DNA from: Bacteroidales bacterium
GTDB lineage: Bacteria; Bacteroidota; Bacteroidia; Bacteroidales; P3
Direction of reading: 5' to 3'
Assembly: GCA_017962665.1 (NCBI GenBank)
Contig: JAGCUU010000008.1
Coordinates: 61,796 to 125,795 of the forward strand
DNA: 64,000 bases
Shown piece after piece: positions 1 through 9,977 of the stretch (positions are counted from its first letter, which is position 1; each line of letters begins with the position of its first letter). The notes beneath the pieces were generated by a model, which did not search any database, was not told the DNA's origin, and saw nothing but the letters and a program-made list of their open reading frames with translations. The position numbers and the translations under genes were made by a program.

Positions 1-214
1 TAAGCATCCTACTGCTGTCACCACAAAAGAAAAACCGGTTAGAGTCGTATTGGATAAATGAATATGAAGAATCTATGGTTGTAAAAAAAAGACTATCCAA
101 CACTTCGTGTTGCTCCGAACCTTTATGAGACTGTGCATTGCAGCCACAGAAAGGGAGAAGAAGCAGTAGAAAAAGGAAATATTTGAAAAATATGAGTTGA
201 GTTTTTATTTTCAT
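1..214 (-). CDS. Partial lipoprotein, probable SGNH-hydrolase-like protein (N-terminus only)
   Basis: Only the first 71 codons lie in the window; the gene runs off the left edge. The start is ATG at 214, four bases after the stop of the upstream SGNH gene, so the two are almost certainly co-transcribed. The product begins with a lipoprotein signal peptide (Phe/Leu-rich core ending FCGC, lipid Cys near residue 25). It continues with a segment containing FIQYDSNRFFFCGDSS, which resembles the opening of Bacteroidota SGNH-type proteins found paired with another SGNH hydrolase. That family call is from memory of the pattern; the catalytic blocks are outside the window. It could be another lipoprotein class. 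Confidence 0.6.
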   Translation of the reverse strand, partial: MKIKTQLIFFKYFLFLLLLLPFCGCNAQSHKGSEQHEVLDSLFFTTIDSSYSFIQYDSNRFFFCGDSSRML

Positions 215-218
215 ATAG

Positions 219-1664
219 TTATTGTTTCGGTGTTTTATCCTTTATTTCTTTCCAAATCCGACTAAATTCATCTGAGGTAAGTTTACGACGAAGATAATAT
301 AATTCGTACAGTTTGAGTATTGACTCTCCAAGGTAGTCTCCCATCAACGCTGCTCCTTTGATGGAAAAATGCACATAATCTGCGCCAGCGTAACCATTCT
401 TGTTCCAAACCACCATTGAATTTTTCCCGCCCATAGCGTCATAGATGCTCCAGAATGCGGCACCATGTGCAGTGACAGTGTCACAGAGACAATGTATCAA
501 TGTTGGCAGCATCGGAAGTGTGGCGAGCTTACCATTTACCATAGTACTCATGTCAGAAGGGCCAACGAACAGGATGGCCGCATCTGGACATGCACTATGC
601 ACATAATCGATTTGCTTACCGATTTGGTTGCAATATTTATTTATCGCATCTTGAGTTTTAAGATATGTCGCCGAGTTTCCTCCGAACTGCATAATAATCA
701 TTCCAACGTCAAGAATTCTATAGGATTCCTTCAACATGTCGAAATCAACCATGCGGAATTGGTGCCCGGAAGTGGATCGCATCCCGATGTTGTCAACCGC
801 CACACCATACCCGTCGTCAACCATTATTCCATAGATATCTGCAGTACCATTGAATGTCAATGCTGCCGAGGTAGTATTACTATCCAATCTCCATGCTATT
901 TCATGTATACCTTGTGATGTGACCGTTTCCGAAAAATTCCCCGCACCTTTACGGTTACGCATAGATATGGCGAGAGGTCCCGGGCGATTGTTAAACAGCA
1001 CACGGACAGATGAGAAGTGACCTACACGTTCGGTGGCATTTTTATTATTGACAGCAGAAAGAGAGAGTGTTGCTGTACCTGTCAATCGCCAGCTACGCAG
1101 CATAGGGCCATAGTTGCCAGCAGCCCTAACAAAAGTAGAGTCACCCCATGTAGATTGTCCTATCAGGGAACCTGATGAAGACTGGCTGAAGGTTATTGTA
1201 GCCACTGGCTGCCGTAAAGGCAACATGCCCGGTCCGCCACCGCCAAACTTCGCCTGCAGAAGTTCACGGATACGGCAGGTTATACGGTCCTGTTCTATTT
1301 GGGAGTCGCCATAATGCATCACCCTGACAGTGCGTTTCTGGGATTCTGCCTTTTCTGCACTGCGGAAAAACTTGTCAAACGAGCTCACATCGTCATCAGG
1401 GAGCCAAAAACGAGTAGGACCCTCAAAAAGAGCATGGTAACAATCCTCTATCGAATCACGTACACCTGTAAAATCACGGTGTTTCTTATGAACAATAAGG
1501 TCGTCCATATCTTTTTCCTTTTCACGGACAAGGACCTCATGAAGTTTCGGGAAATGCAATGTAACGCCAAACAGTTTCACACCGTTGCGAGGGAAAACAA
1601 CACACAGCAGCATCAATGATGCCACAACAATAAGAAAGAATTTGAGAGTAGATGAGATTTTCAT
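219..1664 (-). CDS. SGNH/GDSL-family hydrolase, membrane-anchored
   Basis: A 481-residue protein with an N-terminal membrane segment (residues about 7-25) and an exported catalytic domain. SGNH blocks are visible: block I HYGDSQ with Ser121, a QFGGNS stretch holding the Gly and Asn of blocks II/III, and a C-terminal DYVHF with Asp429 and His432. These are the residues expected of a Ser-His-Asp esterase or O-acyltransferase partner. The start overlaps the lpxD stop by four bases, so it is translationally coupled to lipid A synthesis. In Bacteroidota such proteins often sit with MBOAT acyltransferases that O-acetylate surface glycans, but no MBOAT is seen here and the substrate is unknown. Confidence 0.8.
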   Translation of the reverse strand: MKISSTLKFFLIVVASLMLLCVVFPRNGVKLFGVTLHFPKLHEVLVREKEKDMDDLIVHKKHRDFTGVRDSIEDCYHALFEGPTRFWLPDDDVSSFDKFFRSAEKAESQKRTVRVMHYGDSQIEQDRITCRIRELLQAKFGGGGPGMLPLRQPVATITFSQSSSGSLIGQSTWGDSTFVRAAGNYGPMLRSWRLTGTATLSLSAVNNKNATERVGHFSSVRVLFNNRPGPLAISMRNRKGAGNFSETVTSQGIHEIAWRLDSNTTSAALTFNGTADIYGIMVDDGYGVAVDNIGMRSTSGHQFRMVDFDMLKESYRILDVGMIIMQFGGNSATYLKTQDAINKYCNQIGKQIDYVHSACPDAAILFVGPSDMSTMVNGKLATLPMLPTLIHCLCDTVTAHGAAFWSIYDAMGGKNSMVVWNKNGYAGADYVHFSIKGAALMGDYLGESILKLYELYYLRRKLTSDEFSRIWKEIKDKTPKQ

Positions 1665-2689
1665 TCCATCGACTTCAACTTTTTCTCAAGTTCATCAACT
1701 CTTTTATAGAGTTGGTCGAGATTGCGCTCAAAGACGTAAGTTTTGCGTTGTTTGATGGCGTCTGTAGCCGGGGAGCCAAGAATAGTCACTCCATCCGGAA
1801 AGTTACGTGTCACTCCTGACTGTGCGGCTATTGTAACATTGTTTCCAACCTCGATATGGCCAACTATACCGACCTGACCTGCGATGATGCAATGTTTCCC
1901 CACCTTTCCAGAGCCTGCTATACCACTCTGTGAGGCCATAACCGTGTTCTCCCCGACAACAACATTGTGCGCTATCTGGCAAAGGTTGTCGAGTTTTACA
2001 CCGCGATGGATAACGGTAGAACCCAATGTGGCACGATCTATGGTTGTATTGGCACCAATTTCGACATCGTCCTCAATTACGACATTGCCTATCTGGTCTA
2101 TTTTTTGGTATTTGCCGTCAGCCTGAGGGGCAAATCCAAAACCGTCAGCGCCGACAACTGCACCGGAGTGGATAATACAGCGTTTTCCAATGACAATATT
2201 CTGGTATATACGAACGCCTGCAAAGAGAGTTGTTTTTTCTCCTATTGTACTATTATCGCCGACATAAGTATGAGGATATATTTTTGCACCGTCGGCAATT
2301 TGGACATTTTCACCTATAAAGGCAAATGGGCCGATATAACAGTCTTTTCCGACAGTGGCACTTTCAGAAATAAATGCCTGTGGCGAAACTCCCCTTTTAT
2401 CGAGTTGCATCTCGTTGTATTTTTTCAGCAGTCCGGCGAAGGCAAGGTAAGGGTCTGCAACCCGAATCATTGCCGACGACACCGGATGTTCCGGGGCAAA
2501 GTCGTCCTTCACAATAACAGCAGTAGCCTTTGTGTCGTATATGTAGTTAGTATATTTGCTATTGGCCAAAAAAGAAAGACCTCCAGGTTCACCTTCCTCT
2601 ATCTTGCATAGCTTCCATATCTCGGCATTTGTGTCACCTTGAACACTTCCGCCCAACATTGCGGCAATCTGACTGGTGGTAAATTTCAT
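1661..2689 (-). CDS. lpxD: UDP-3-O-(3-hydroxyacyl)glucosamine N-acyltransferase LpxD
   Basis: The third enzyme of lipid A synthesis. It transfers a 3-hydroxyacyl chain from acyl carrier protein to the 2-amino group of UDP-3-O-acylglucosamine in the cytoplasm. The 342-residue length is normal. An N-terminal LpxD domain (residues 1-100) precedes a left-handed beta-helix of hexapeptide repeats (about 105-320). The catalytic His lies in QIAHNV at residue 241, close to the position in other LpxD proteins. A C-terminal helix ends the protein. Downstream are the two SGNH genes, the first overlapping by four bases. The usual Bacteroidota neighbours lpxC-fabZ and lpxA are not adjacent. Confidence 0.97.
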   Translation of the reverse strand: MKFTTSQIAAMLGGSVQGDTNAEIWKLCKIEEGEPGGLSFLANSKYTNYIYDTKATAVIVKDDFAPEHPVSSAMIRVADPYLAFAGLLKKYNEMQLDKRGVSPQAFISESATVGKDCYIGPFAFIGENVQIADGAKIYPHTYVGDNSTIGEKTTLFAGVRIYQNIVIGKRCIIHSGAVVGADGFGFAPQADGKYQKIDQIGNVVIEDDVEIGANTTIDRATLGSTVIHRGVKLDNLCQIAHNVVVGENTVMASQSGIAGSGKVGKHCIIAGQVGIVGHIEVGNNVTIAAQSGVTRNFPDGVTILGSPATDAIKQRKTYVFERNLDQLYKRVDELEKKLKSME

Positions 2690-2758
2690 AGATGTATTAA
2701 CTTATTATTTAATCGTTCCTAAGGTTGGTAGATATATTATTATAATAACGGAAAGAAA

Positions 2759-3433
2759 TCACTTAAATTGTATATACCCCTTTATTTTTGTCACCGTTGT
2801 AGAATCCATCAATGTCACTTTGTATAAATCCTGAACATTTAAGATTGGACCGACCTGTCTACGGTAGTTCACTATTGCCTTGGCTTGATAGTAGTCAAGA
2901 TATGGATGGCGGGACAACTCAGATGCCGTAGCGGCGTTGACAGGGATGCGTTTGATTAATGTCGTGTCCACCGAGATATGTGCTGCTATACCGTCGTAAC
3001 GTTCGCGGTCCATACCATAGACCTCCATAAGCTGTTCACATCGTATATATCCCCCAAGCAGGGCGCGGTACTTCACTATACGGCGAGCAAACGCAGGACC
3101 TATTCCATAGAGCAGTTGTAATTCCATGGTATCCGCCGAATTAAGTTCAACCACAAACTTACGTTGGTTTTTCGACGTGGAATATTCAAAATGGTTTCCG
3201 TCACTTCTACATTCCCCTTTTTCAGGTAAGTATACCTCTTTGCTATCAAGAGAATCGCCCTCAAACATGGCAATTGCATTTTTAATTGACACAAATTGAG
3301 AATCCATGCATTCGTCATTACCATTTCCTGCAGGAGCCGCCAAAGGCCAAAAAACCAAGATCGCCAGAGCAATAACAAGGATGGTGCATAGCACCAAATA
3401 GCCTCTCCATTGTCCTTTTGTTGGTCGATTCAT
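2759..3433 (-). CDS. Helix-hairpin-helix (ComEA-like) protein
   Basis: A 224-residue protein with one N-terminal membrane segment (residues about 12-33) and two helix-hairpin-helix regions. The first (about 95-140) contains VELNSADTMELQ and GIGPAFARRIVKYR. The second (about 163-220) contains VNAATASELSRHPYLDYYQA. In ComEA these motifs bind double-stranded DNA outside the membrane, but many Bacteroidota carry such proteins without a known competence role. Its start is 16 bases downstream of the lptC stop, so it is probably in that operon. DNA binding is inferred from the fold and has not been shown for this branch. Confidence 0.8.
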   Translation of the reverse strand: MNRPTKGQWRGYLVLCTILVIALAILVFWPLAAPAGNGNDECMDSQFVSIKNAIAMFEGDSLDSKEVYLPEKGECRSDGNHFEYSTSKNQRKFVVELNSADTMELQLLYGIGPAFARRIVKYRALLGGYIRCEQLMEVYGMDRERYDGIAAHISVDTTLIKRIPVNAATASELSRHPYLDYYQAKAIVNYRRQVGPILNVQDLYKVTLMDSTTVTKIKGYIQFK

Positions 3434-3449
3434 ACTATCTTAAAATTTA

Positions 3450-4019
3450 CTACTCCTCATTAAGCAAGATGGTACCGCGTTGCCTTGTAATCTGAGGAGT
3501 GGTAAAGTTCTCGTCACTCTCAAATCCATCGCCATACGTAACACGCATGCCATTTACTGAACGCACTGAACTGTCAGAGTAAATACGGTGATCCATCGCG
3601 TTCCATATAATGTGTTCAAGATACGAGGTGTCTCCGGAGCGATAATCCACGATAACAACATTTTTCCGAGCCTCAATGATTTTTTGTTCTTCCAACGAGA
3701 CGGCATAATCAGCGGTAATATCGGCCACTGCCTCGGAATTAGCAGATAGGATATGCATTACAATTCCTGAAGGGTAGACTGTTTTACGTTCAGGCTTGTC
3801 ATAAACAATCACAGTGGGAGCATTCATCAGCAGCTGGATTTTTCCTTGAGCACTACGAAGCACCTTTACGTTGTCGAGTGACTGCTGAGGAAGGTCTTTA
3901 CGGTCGAAAAAATGTACTTTCTCTATATCATTGCGACATGAGACAAAGAGCAGACATAACACAACAAAGCAGGGAAGCGTGCAGAATACACACCTCCCTG
4001 TTTTTTTGCATTTCTTCAT
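3450..4019 (-). CDS. lptC: LPS export periplasmic protein LptC (lipoprotein form)
   Basis: LptC links the LptBFG transporter to LptA in the bridge that moves LPS across the periplasm. The protein has a lipoprotein-like signal ending LLFVSC and then an OstA/LptC beta-jellyroll region (YPSGIVMHILSANSEA, ITADYAV, ARKNVVIVDY). The chosen start MKKC puts the signal peptide at the N-terminus. An in-frame ATG at 4037 would add six acidic residues, so it is less likely. Enteric LptC has a membrane helix; a Cys-anchored form is common in Bacteroidota. The partner gene lptB is elsewhere in this window (58210). Confidence 0.85.
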   Translation of the reverse strand: MKKCKKTGRCVFCTLPCFVVLCLLFVSCRNDIEKVHFFDRKDLPQQSLDNVKVLRSAQGKIQLLMNAPTVIVYDKPERKTVYPSGIVMHILSANSEAVADITADYAVSLEEQKIIEARKNVVIVDYRSGDTSYLEHIIWNAMDHRIYSDSSVRSVNGMRVTYGDGFESDENFTTPQITRQRGTILLNEE

Positions 4020-4052
4020 ATCGTCCATATCCTGCACGACCGATGAAATGCT

Positions 4053-5366
4053 TTATTTCCTTGTCCTAACAATTGTGGATACTCCTACCCAGCCAGGTAC
4101 AGTGAAACTATTACCGTCAATAAGGTCAAGTTCGAAAGCCTTATCCTGTTTTGGGAAGTGACCCGAGTACGAGCTTATCAGACGATTGGCTGCCTCAACA
4201 TTTTCAGGGGAATCGTCGACATTGATGGCACGACGGGCGACGTCCACTGCAACCCAGTATACAGATTGTCCGTTCATACCGTCATCGACAGAGCGTACGC
4301 TGCTGGCATACAGCTGAGCCAGAAGGCGGTAAGGCTCGCCCTTTGAACCGTCCATTTCGGCGGCGCGATTATAAGCAGCACGGGCATTGGAGTAGCTGTT
4401 GATGTTTGCGTAGCAAAGTCCCTGCAGAATGTACATGTTGTATTTATCCTTGTCTTCGGCTGATTTAAGGGCTTCCGTCACAAATGCAGCACCTTTGCTG
4501 TATTCACCACGCTGGTAATTCATCTGAGCCATAAGGTAAGCTGTGGATGCTGAGGGTTCCAGCGTGTTCAGTTTCTCAGTAGCGGCGAAGAACAGGTCGG
4601 TGTTCATGCATTTCTTTTTGCGAAGAATGGTGGTGATTTTCTTCAAAAGAGTCAAATCTTCAGGGTTGGCCTCGAACTTTCTGGTATAGATTTTTACCAG
4701 TTCATCACATGAAGCAAAAGGAGAAAAACGATTTTCGACATTAGCGATTACAGTACGTATTTCTGCGCGCTTGGCACTATCCTTCTCGGCAGCGATTAAA
4801 GATTCAAGGGCATCACTTGCGATGTCATAGTTGTCGACAATGAGAGTAGTGTCTGCATTTCCGGCTATTACATAATCAACCGTAGCGTCGAAATAGCGTT
4901 CGATAAAAGCCACATCGAGTTTAGAAGCGTCAAGACGCATTGCTTCGGCATAAAGTGCATAATATTCCTTGAGGGCAGCTTTTCCACGCAAAGTTTTCAG
5001 GTCGTAAGCCTTGCGGGCAGTCACCTCGGCTGCTTCGCCGAAATATTGTATACGAAGGTCGTACATCCGCATTAATTCATCAACAATAGCATTGCGTTTT
5101 TCAGCATCATTCTTATTGGCATTAAAGAGGTTTTTAAGAATGACTGCGCCATGGATATAAAGGTTTTTTGAACTGCTTGGGCAGGTCTCGACAGCTATTT
5201 TCCAGGGTTCGTAAGCATCCTGATACTGTTTGCTTTTGTAAGCCTCCGAATAGAGGAAACGGTTAGTCTTGCATATACTGTCTTCTGCATTCTTAAATTG
5301 AGCTGCTGCAGGCAGTACCGTAAGTGCCATTATCAGACTCAGAGTTAGAAATTTGATTGTTTTCAT
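4053..5366 (-). CDS. Exported tetratricopeptide-repeat protein
   Basis: A 437-residue protein with a cleavable signal peptide whose predicted cut is AAA|Q, leaving N-terminal Gln. The rest is helical and holds recognisable TPR units, clearest at about residues 265-370 (AYLMAQMNYQRGEYSKGAAF, then YNMYILQGLCYANINSYSNA). The start MKTIKF was chosen over an ATG at 5432 because it places the signal sequence first. It lies 33 bases ahead of the lptC start and follows the outer-membrane protein gene. The arrangement suggests an envelope scaffold role, but no function can be given. Confidence 0.85.
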   Translation of the reverse strand: MKTIKFLTLSLIMALTVLPAAAQFKNAEDSICKTNRFLYSEAYKSKQYQDAYEPWKIAVETCPSSSKNLYIHGAVILKNLFNANKNDAEKRNAIVDELMRMYDLRIQYFGEAAEVTARKAYDLKTLRGKAALKEYYALYAEAMRLDASKLDVAFIERYFDATVDYVIAGNADTTLIVDNYDIASDALESLIAAEKDSAKRAEIRTVIANVENRFSPFASCDELVKIYTRKFEANPEDLTLLKKITTILRKKKCMNTDLFFAATEKLNTLEPSASTAYLMAQMNYQRGEYSKGAAFVTEALKSAEDKDKYNMYILQGLCYANINSYSNARAAYNRAAEMDGSKGEPYRLLAQLYASSVRSVDDGMNGQSVYWVAVDVARRAINVDDSPENVEAANRLISSYSGHFPKQDKAFELDLIDGNSFTVPGWVGVSTIVRTRK

Positions 5367-5461
5367 TGTTGTTATTATTGATTTTTTTCTGTTCTTTTTC
5401 CTTTTATATTTTTTGTTTGGTGTAAAAAGCAAAAATTGTTTGTTTATGATTTTTTAAGGGT

Positions 5462-6838
5462 TTAGTTGAATTTACGTTTCACAAACCAACTCTCACAACT
5501 ACCAACGGAAATGCCTATTGTAAAAGCGTCGCGACGCAGGAGGTCGGATGTACCAAATGAGGAATAGGCTGCTGATACTGTCAATACCGAACGTCCCTTT
5601 CGCATTGGCAAAGAAACGCCCATGCCGATGCCCCATTCATGAAGGTTAAATTCTCTTCCATCAGTAAGCATCATCTGCATACGACCGTTTTCATAGTGTC
5701 CGCCTGCCGAGAAAGTTATGCGGCGAATGTAATTTGTCGCATTGCGATCTCCCATCAATTGGAGACCAAGGGCATATCTCTGGTTTCCACCGTAACGCAG
5801 AGGGCTTTGACCAAATATGGAGTAGCTGTTGTTTTCGGTGTATTTCAAACCGCTCCAAGGTGCAAAAGTGGCGTCGAAAGCCACCAGCCACATATCGTCG
5901 TGCTGAAAAGAAAGGCCAACACCTGTTGTGAAAGGCTGTTCGAGAGAACTTTCAAACTCGCTATTGCCATCGAGTGGGAAGATTGTGTCACGCATATATT
6001 CCGTAGCCGCATTGGTCACAAAAGTATATACCAAAGCGTTATCCCGTACAGTCATATTACGATGTGGTTTGATATTAACTCCAAGACCGAGATGATACCT
6101 GTCTCCTATCGGCTGTTCATACTGGACACCCATATCGAATGTAAGGTTTTTTATATATGTGTCTTTCTGGCTCCGTGAATCCATAAAGTAAGTTGTGTCG
6201 TTAGCCGTAAAGTCATACGTCACCGCTCTCGTGAGGTTACCATAAAGGTAGTTGAGGTTAAATCCGGCGCGAAGCTGAGGTTTCTTGCCGTCATTACCGC
6301 CCAAGATGTTGAATCCATGCCCCCAGAAGAACTGGCTAACACCGCCCATACCTTCGTATAGAGTTTTCACTTCGCCGCCAAGTCCTGCATCGGCAGTCTG
6401 GACCGATTGGTAATTCACGTCAGACATAGGCATAACACCAAGAGCTGTCTTCCACCATTTCGTCAAAGGAAAACCTATAGCCAAATATCCGAGATTACCA
6501 TCAGCATCAAACTGATGCTCTGTCGTATTACGCAGCGTTGTCATCTCTACATAGAGTCCCATGTCAAAAACCATTGACTCCATATTAATGGCACCGTAAG
6601 AAGCCGGGTTAAACGGGTTAAGTGAATTGAATGAAGAACGAGTATAGGCGACACCTCCAAGTGCTGACAAAGCCGGCATGTTGTACGGCATATTGTTAAA
6701 ACCTATTCCATACTGTGAGTATGGCGAATTGAGACCATTTTGAGCCGATACAGCCAACACAGCAAATAGCATAGGAAGAATACACAAATGCCTCATTAAA
6801 CTGCTTATAGCAACAATGTTTTTTTTCTCTAATTTCAT
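5462..6838 (-). CDS. Outer-membrane beta-barrel protein, conserved in Bacteroidota, function unknown
   Basis: A 458-residue protein with a signal peptide (predicted cut VSA|Q) and alternating hydrophobic/aromatic strands throughout, for example PYSQYGIGFNNM, LGYLAIGFPLTKWWK and ALGLQL. The opening SPYSQYGIG and the PASYG segment resemble the hatch of FadL/PorV-like barrels. It sits between coaX and the TPR/lptC genes, 42 bases from the coaX stop. A second ATG at 6796 would give a shorter signal peptide. Transport or assembly roles are both possible. Confidence 0.8.
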   Translation of the reverse strand: MKLEKKNIVAISSLMRHLCILPMLFAVLAVSAQNGLNSPYSQYGIGFNNMPYNMPALSALGGVAYTRSSFNSLNPFNPASYGAINMESMVFDMGLYVEMTTLRNTTEHQFDADGNLGYLAIGFPLTKWWKTALGVMPMSDVNYQSVQTADAGLGGEVKTLYEGMGGVSQFFWGHGFNILGGNDGKKPQLRAGFNLNYLYGNLTRAVTYDFTANDTTYFMDSRSQKDTYIKNLTFDMGVQYEQPIGDRYHLGLGVNIKPHRNMTVRDNALVYTFVTNAATEYMRDTIFPLDGNSEFESSLEQPFTTGVGLSFQHDDMWLVAFDATFAPWSGLKYTENNSYSIFGQSPLRYGGNQRYALGLQLMGDRNATNYIRRITFSAGGHYENGRMQMMLTDGREFNLHEWGIGMGVSLPMRKGRSVLTVSAAYSSFGTSDLLRRDAFTIGISVGSCESWFVKRKFN

Positions 6839-6880
6839 TTATCTTCAAAAAACTATTCTATTCCTCGAAAAGCAAATTCT

Positions 6881-7630
6881 TTACACTATCACATTTAGTT
6901 CCAATATCTTATCAAGACCGATATACATCAAGTCTGAATTTGCAAAGTTCGGAAAAAATAATCGATTGGCAAAAAAAACTGCATCACCACCAGTTAAAAA
7001 AAGTTTAACATTCGGATATCTCTTGGAGTATTCATGCATAAACCCCTCTATTTCAAACAATGAAGCATTACAAACCCCTGCTATCAACGAAGTTCTTGTA
7101 CTGTTGCCCGTAATAGGTGTGTCTACAAGGCCTTTACGTTCATCGGGTGAGAGAGCGACTTGAGGAAGAGCGTCTGTAAAATCGTGCATGGCGCGGAACC
7201 GCATCTGAATGCCTGGAAGGATTGCCCCACCACGGAAACAATTATTGTCATCAAGTAAATCAACAGTAATGCAAGAGCCTGCATCCACTATTACCAAAGC
7301 TCCTTCCGGGCATAAAATACGAGCTCCAACTGCTGATGCCACACGATCCATTCCGAGGGTTTGCGGAGTATCGTAATCCATAGTTATTGGAAGAATCGAA
7401 TTATAACTCAACTGATGAAAGCAAGCATATAAGTATTCTGGCAACAGCTTTGCAAAATCAGGCTGATGACCGACAACTGAAGCAATCGCCTTGTCAACAT
7501 TATAGCGGCGGCAAAGATTGGCAATTACCTTAGGGGCATCTTCCATAACCATCTGTTCAAGCATATTACCATGCTCCATAATTGCCATTTTGGAACGTGT
7601 GTTGCCTATGTCAAAAATCAGATGAGCCAT
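6881..7630 (-). CDS. coaX: Type III pantothenate kinase CoaX
   Basis: Phosphorylates pantothenate with ATP as the first step of coenzyme A synthesis in the cytoplasm. Its 249 residues match the family length. The ASKHA-fold phosphate motif is FDIGNTRSK (Asp7, Gly9, Asn10, Thr11). Other expected motifs are GMDRVASAVGA and VDAGSCITVD, which hold the pantothenate-site and metal-binding acidic residues. Type III enzymes are not inhibited by CoA. The gene lies 26 bases downstream of pth and upstream of the outer-membrane protein gene. Confidence 0.95.
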   Translation of the reverse strand: MAHLIFDIGNTRSKMAIMEHGNMLEQMVMEDAPKVIANLCRRYNVDKAIASVVGHQPDFAKLLPEYLYACFHQLSYNSILPITMDYDTPQTLGMDRVASAVGARILCPEGALVIVDAGSCITVDLLDDNNCFRGGAILPGIQMRFRAMHDFTDALPQVALSPDERKGLVDTPITGNSTRTSLIAGVCNASLFEIEGFMHEYSKRYPNVKLFLTGGDAVFFANRLFFPNFANSDLMYIGLDKILELNVIV

Positions 7631-7656
7631 AATACAAACATAGCAAAGTCATAGAT

Positions 7657-8232
7657 TTAGTTGTACATATTCATAGCCCTGTCAGGGCCAAGAGTAGCAA
7701 AAGCCTTTACGGCTTCGACGGCACGATCCAATGCCGGTTCCAATTCTACAATTTCCTTATCACTAAATCGTCCGAGAACATAGTCTATTTGGTGTCCTTG
7801 TCCGAAATTGTTGCCTATCCCGATACGCAACCGGCAATAGTTTGACGTATGTATCAGTTCCTCTATATTGCTCAGTCCATTATGTCCGCCTCCACTACCC
7901 TGTTTTTTCATTCGTATTTTCCCCACAGGCAAAGCAATATCGTCCACAACCACAAGAAGATTCCCGATATCTACCTTTTCCTTCTGCAACCAGTACTGAA
8001 CAGCCTTACCGGACAGATTCATGTATGTTGTGGGGCGAATCAGAACCAAAGTACGTCCTTTTAGTTTTACCTCGGCACGATAAGCATGTCTATCAAGCAC
8101 ATATGTGGGTTTTTCCCCACCTTCGCGGCTACAGGACTTCAAAAGTCGATCGATGACCATAAAACCACAATTGTGGCGAGTTCCCTCATATTCGTCGCCA
8201 ATATTGCCGAGGCCGACAATCAAGTATTTCAT
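7657..8232 (-). CDS. pth: Peptidyl-tRNA hydrolase
   Basis: Releases peptides from peptidyl-tRNA that has dropped off ribosomes, recycling the tRNA. The start MKYLIVGLGN gives 191 residues, the family norm. An open extension of 20 codons to 8292 is not needed and begins ahead of the conserved N-terminus. Key residues are Asn10 and the catalytic His20 in GTRHN, with the substrate loops TTYMNLSG and GGGHNGL downstream. coaX follows directly on the same strand. Confidence 0.95.
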   Translation of the reverse strand: MKYLIVGLGNIGDEYEGTRHNCGFMVIDRLLKSCSREGGEKPTYVLDRHAYRAEVKLKGRTLVLIRPTTYMNLSGKAVQYWLQKEKVDIGNLLVVVDDIALPVGKIRMKKQGSGGGHNGLSNIEELIHTSNYCRLRIGIGNNFGQGHQIDYVLGRFSDKEIVELEPALDRAVEAVKAFATLGPDRAMNMYN

Positions 8233-8323
8233 AGACAGGTCTTCTGGTTCTCTTTTTTTAAATAGCTTTTGGAAAAAACTCAATTCTATCAAATATTATT
8301 TGAAAAATACGACTACTTGACAA

Positions 8324-9823
8324 TTAATTCTCGACTTTTACTTGGCTATCTGTATCAAGAGTAACATTACGTGTCACCTTTGCTTCGATCGTGTTGGCAC
8401 GTACAATGTCGGTCATATTAACACCCGTGGCACTTTCAATTACATCAAAAGCCTGTTTTATTACAGATGGCACTGCACCGGAGATACTGGCTGCATCACC
8501 GCCGCTGGTGCCATAGACATTCATATTCTTAATAGCGGCAATAGGTTCAGACACGCGACCTGCCACGTCTGGGATGATTTTAACCATCATGTCGAGAATA
8601 GCTGCCTGTCCATAACGCTCATATGCTTCCGCTTTTTTCTGCATGGCCTCAGCCTCGGCGAGACCTTTTTTCTCGATAGCTATAGCTTCCGCCTCACCGG
8701 CACACTGAATCTTATAAGCTTCCGCCTCACCGTTGGCTTTAATACCTTCGGCCTCGAGGACCATAGCTTGTTTTTTGGCTTCGGCCAGAGCAATTTGTGC
8801 ACGAGCCTCCTGTTCTGCACGATAGGCTTCTGCCTCAGCCTCACGCTTGCTTTGTTCAAGGTCAGCTGCGGCTTTCAACTCCACCTGATACTTATCAGCG
8901 TCGCTCTTCTTCATTACCTCGGCTGCAAGTTCATTCTCACGAATTTTGACACGTTCGGCAGTGAGGACCTGCTCACGCATGGTCTGTTCAATCTGAGCGT
9001 CGACAGTCTTTGTGTTAATGGTTTTCTGCTGTTCCTGACGTTGAATTTCATACGCAGCATCTGCATCAGCCTTCTTTGTCTGTTCGATAATTGTCAGTTC
9101 ACTCTTTTTAACAGCAAGCTCATTTTGGCGAATAGCAATCTGTGTCTGAGAATCCACTTGAGCATCATTAGCCTCTTTTTGAGCCTCAGCCTCGGCCTTG
9201 GCAATGTCTCGTTCTGCATTTGCTTTGTTGATTTTAGCCTGCTTACGGATAGTCCAAGTGTTATCGGCGCCAAGATCCTCTATAAGATTCTTTTCATCAG
9301 TAACATTCTGAATGTTGCATGAGATGATACGAAGACCCAGGGCCTCCATATCCTTCTGAGCCTTGCTCATAATCTCGTCGGAGAATTTGTCCCTATTGAT
9401 ATTTATGTCACGTAGCGACAAAGAGCCAATAACCTCACGCATATTACCCTCCAGAGAATCCTGTACCTGTTTGGATATTTCTATACCACTCATATTCAGA
9501 AAGTTCTTGGCTGCTAATCTAACACCATCTATATCGGGTATTACTTGTATTTTAGCCACGGCATCGACATTGACATTGATGAAGTCGTTAGTAGGAACAG
9601 TACGACTGGTGCGGATATCTGCAGTAACCTGACCAAGAAACACTTTGTCCAGACGTTCCAATAATGGGACACGTAAACCGCCCTTACCAATATAGATACG
9701 GGGCTTGCGATTGAGTCCAGAGACAATATAGGCCACCGAAGGCGGTGCCTTAATGTAGGAAACAAGAATAACAACCAGCAATACTGCGGCCACGATAATT
9801 CCGGTTAAAACAGGTGTTGTCAT
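8324..9823 (-). CDS. Flotillin/SPFH-domain membrane scaffold protein
   Basis: A 499-residue protein with an N-terminal membrane anchor (residues about 5-24). An SPFH domain follows (about 30-190) and then a long Ala/Glu/Lys-rich coiled coil (about 190-430) with repeated AEAEA-type heptads. This is the layout of bacterial flotillins (FloT/YqiK), which organise membrane microdomains. No NfeD-family partner gene, often found beside flotillins, is present on either side. The base composition of the repeat region leaves a long antisense open frame, which I regard as a shadow. Confidence 0.92.
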   Translation of the reverse strand: MTTPVLTGIIVAAVLLVVILVSYIKAPPSVAYIVSGLNRKPRIYIGKGGLRVPLLERLDKVFLGQVTADIRTSRTVPTNDFINVNVDAVAKIQVIPDIDGVRLAAKNFLNMSGIEISKQVQDSLEGNMREVIGSLSLRDININRDKFSDEIMSKAQKDMEALGLRIISCNIQNVTDEKNLIEDLGADNTWTIRKQAKINKANAERDIAKAEAEAQKEANDAQVDSQTQIAIRQNELAVKKSELTIIEQTKKADADAAYEIQRQEQQKTINTKTVDAQIEQTMREQVLTAERVKIRENELAAEVMKKSDADKYQVELKAAADLEQSKREAEAEAYRAEQEARAQIALAEAKKQAMVLEAEGIKANGEAEAYKIQCAGEAEAIAIEKKGLAEAEAMQKKAEAYERYGQAAILDMMVKIIPDVAGRVSEPIAAIKNMNVYGTSGGDAASISGAVPSVIKQAFDVIESATGVNMTDIVRANTIEAKVTRNVTLDTDSQVKVEN

Positions 9824-9830
9824 AATTATG

Positions 9831-9916
9831 TAAAGATTAAAGGTTAATGTTTAAAGATTTTTTACTCACAATCAATAAAGTAATCTGTCACATAGTTACT
9901 GTTTTGACTGGCAAGC
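9831..9916 (+). repeat. Dispersed intergenic repeat, copy A
   Basis: Directly outside the flotillin start is an 86-base stretch beginning TAAAGATTAAAGGTTAATG. It shares an ordered series of blocks with 18256-18329: AAAGGTTAA, AAAGATTTTTT, CTCACArTCAATArA, TTACTGyTTTG and GC(A/G)AGC. The likeness was found by eye. No coding potential or strong hairpin is seen in it. Confidence 0.5.
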
Positions 9917-9977
9917 TTGATGAGCCTGCTTTGACCCAAGAGCCTAATGAGCTAACTTATTGTTTATTATTATGTCC

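Noticed and set aside
1967-2611. A 214-codon open frame antisense to lpxD
   Set aside because: The hexapeptide repeats of lpxD leave the other strand open; nothing supports expression.
8342-9322. A 326-codon open frame antisense to the flotillin gene
   Set aside because: It mirrors the Ala/Glu-rich coiled-coil coding strand; the product is Cys/Leu/Phe-rich with no domain, and the flotillin on the other strand is certain.
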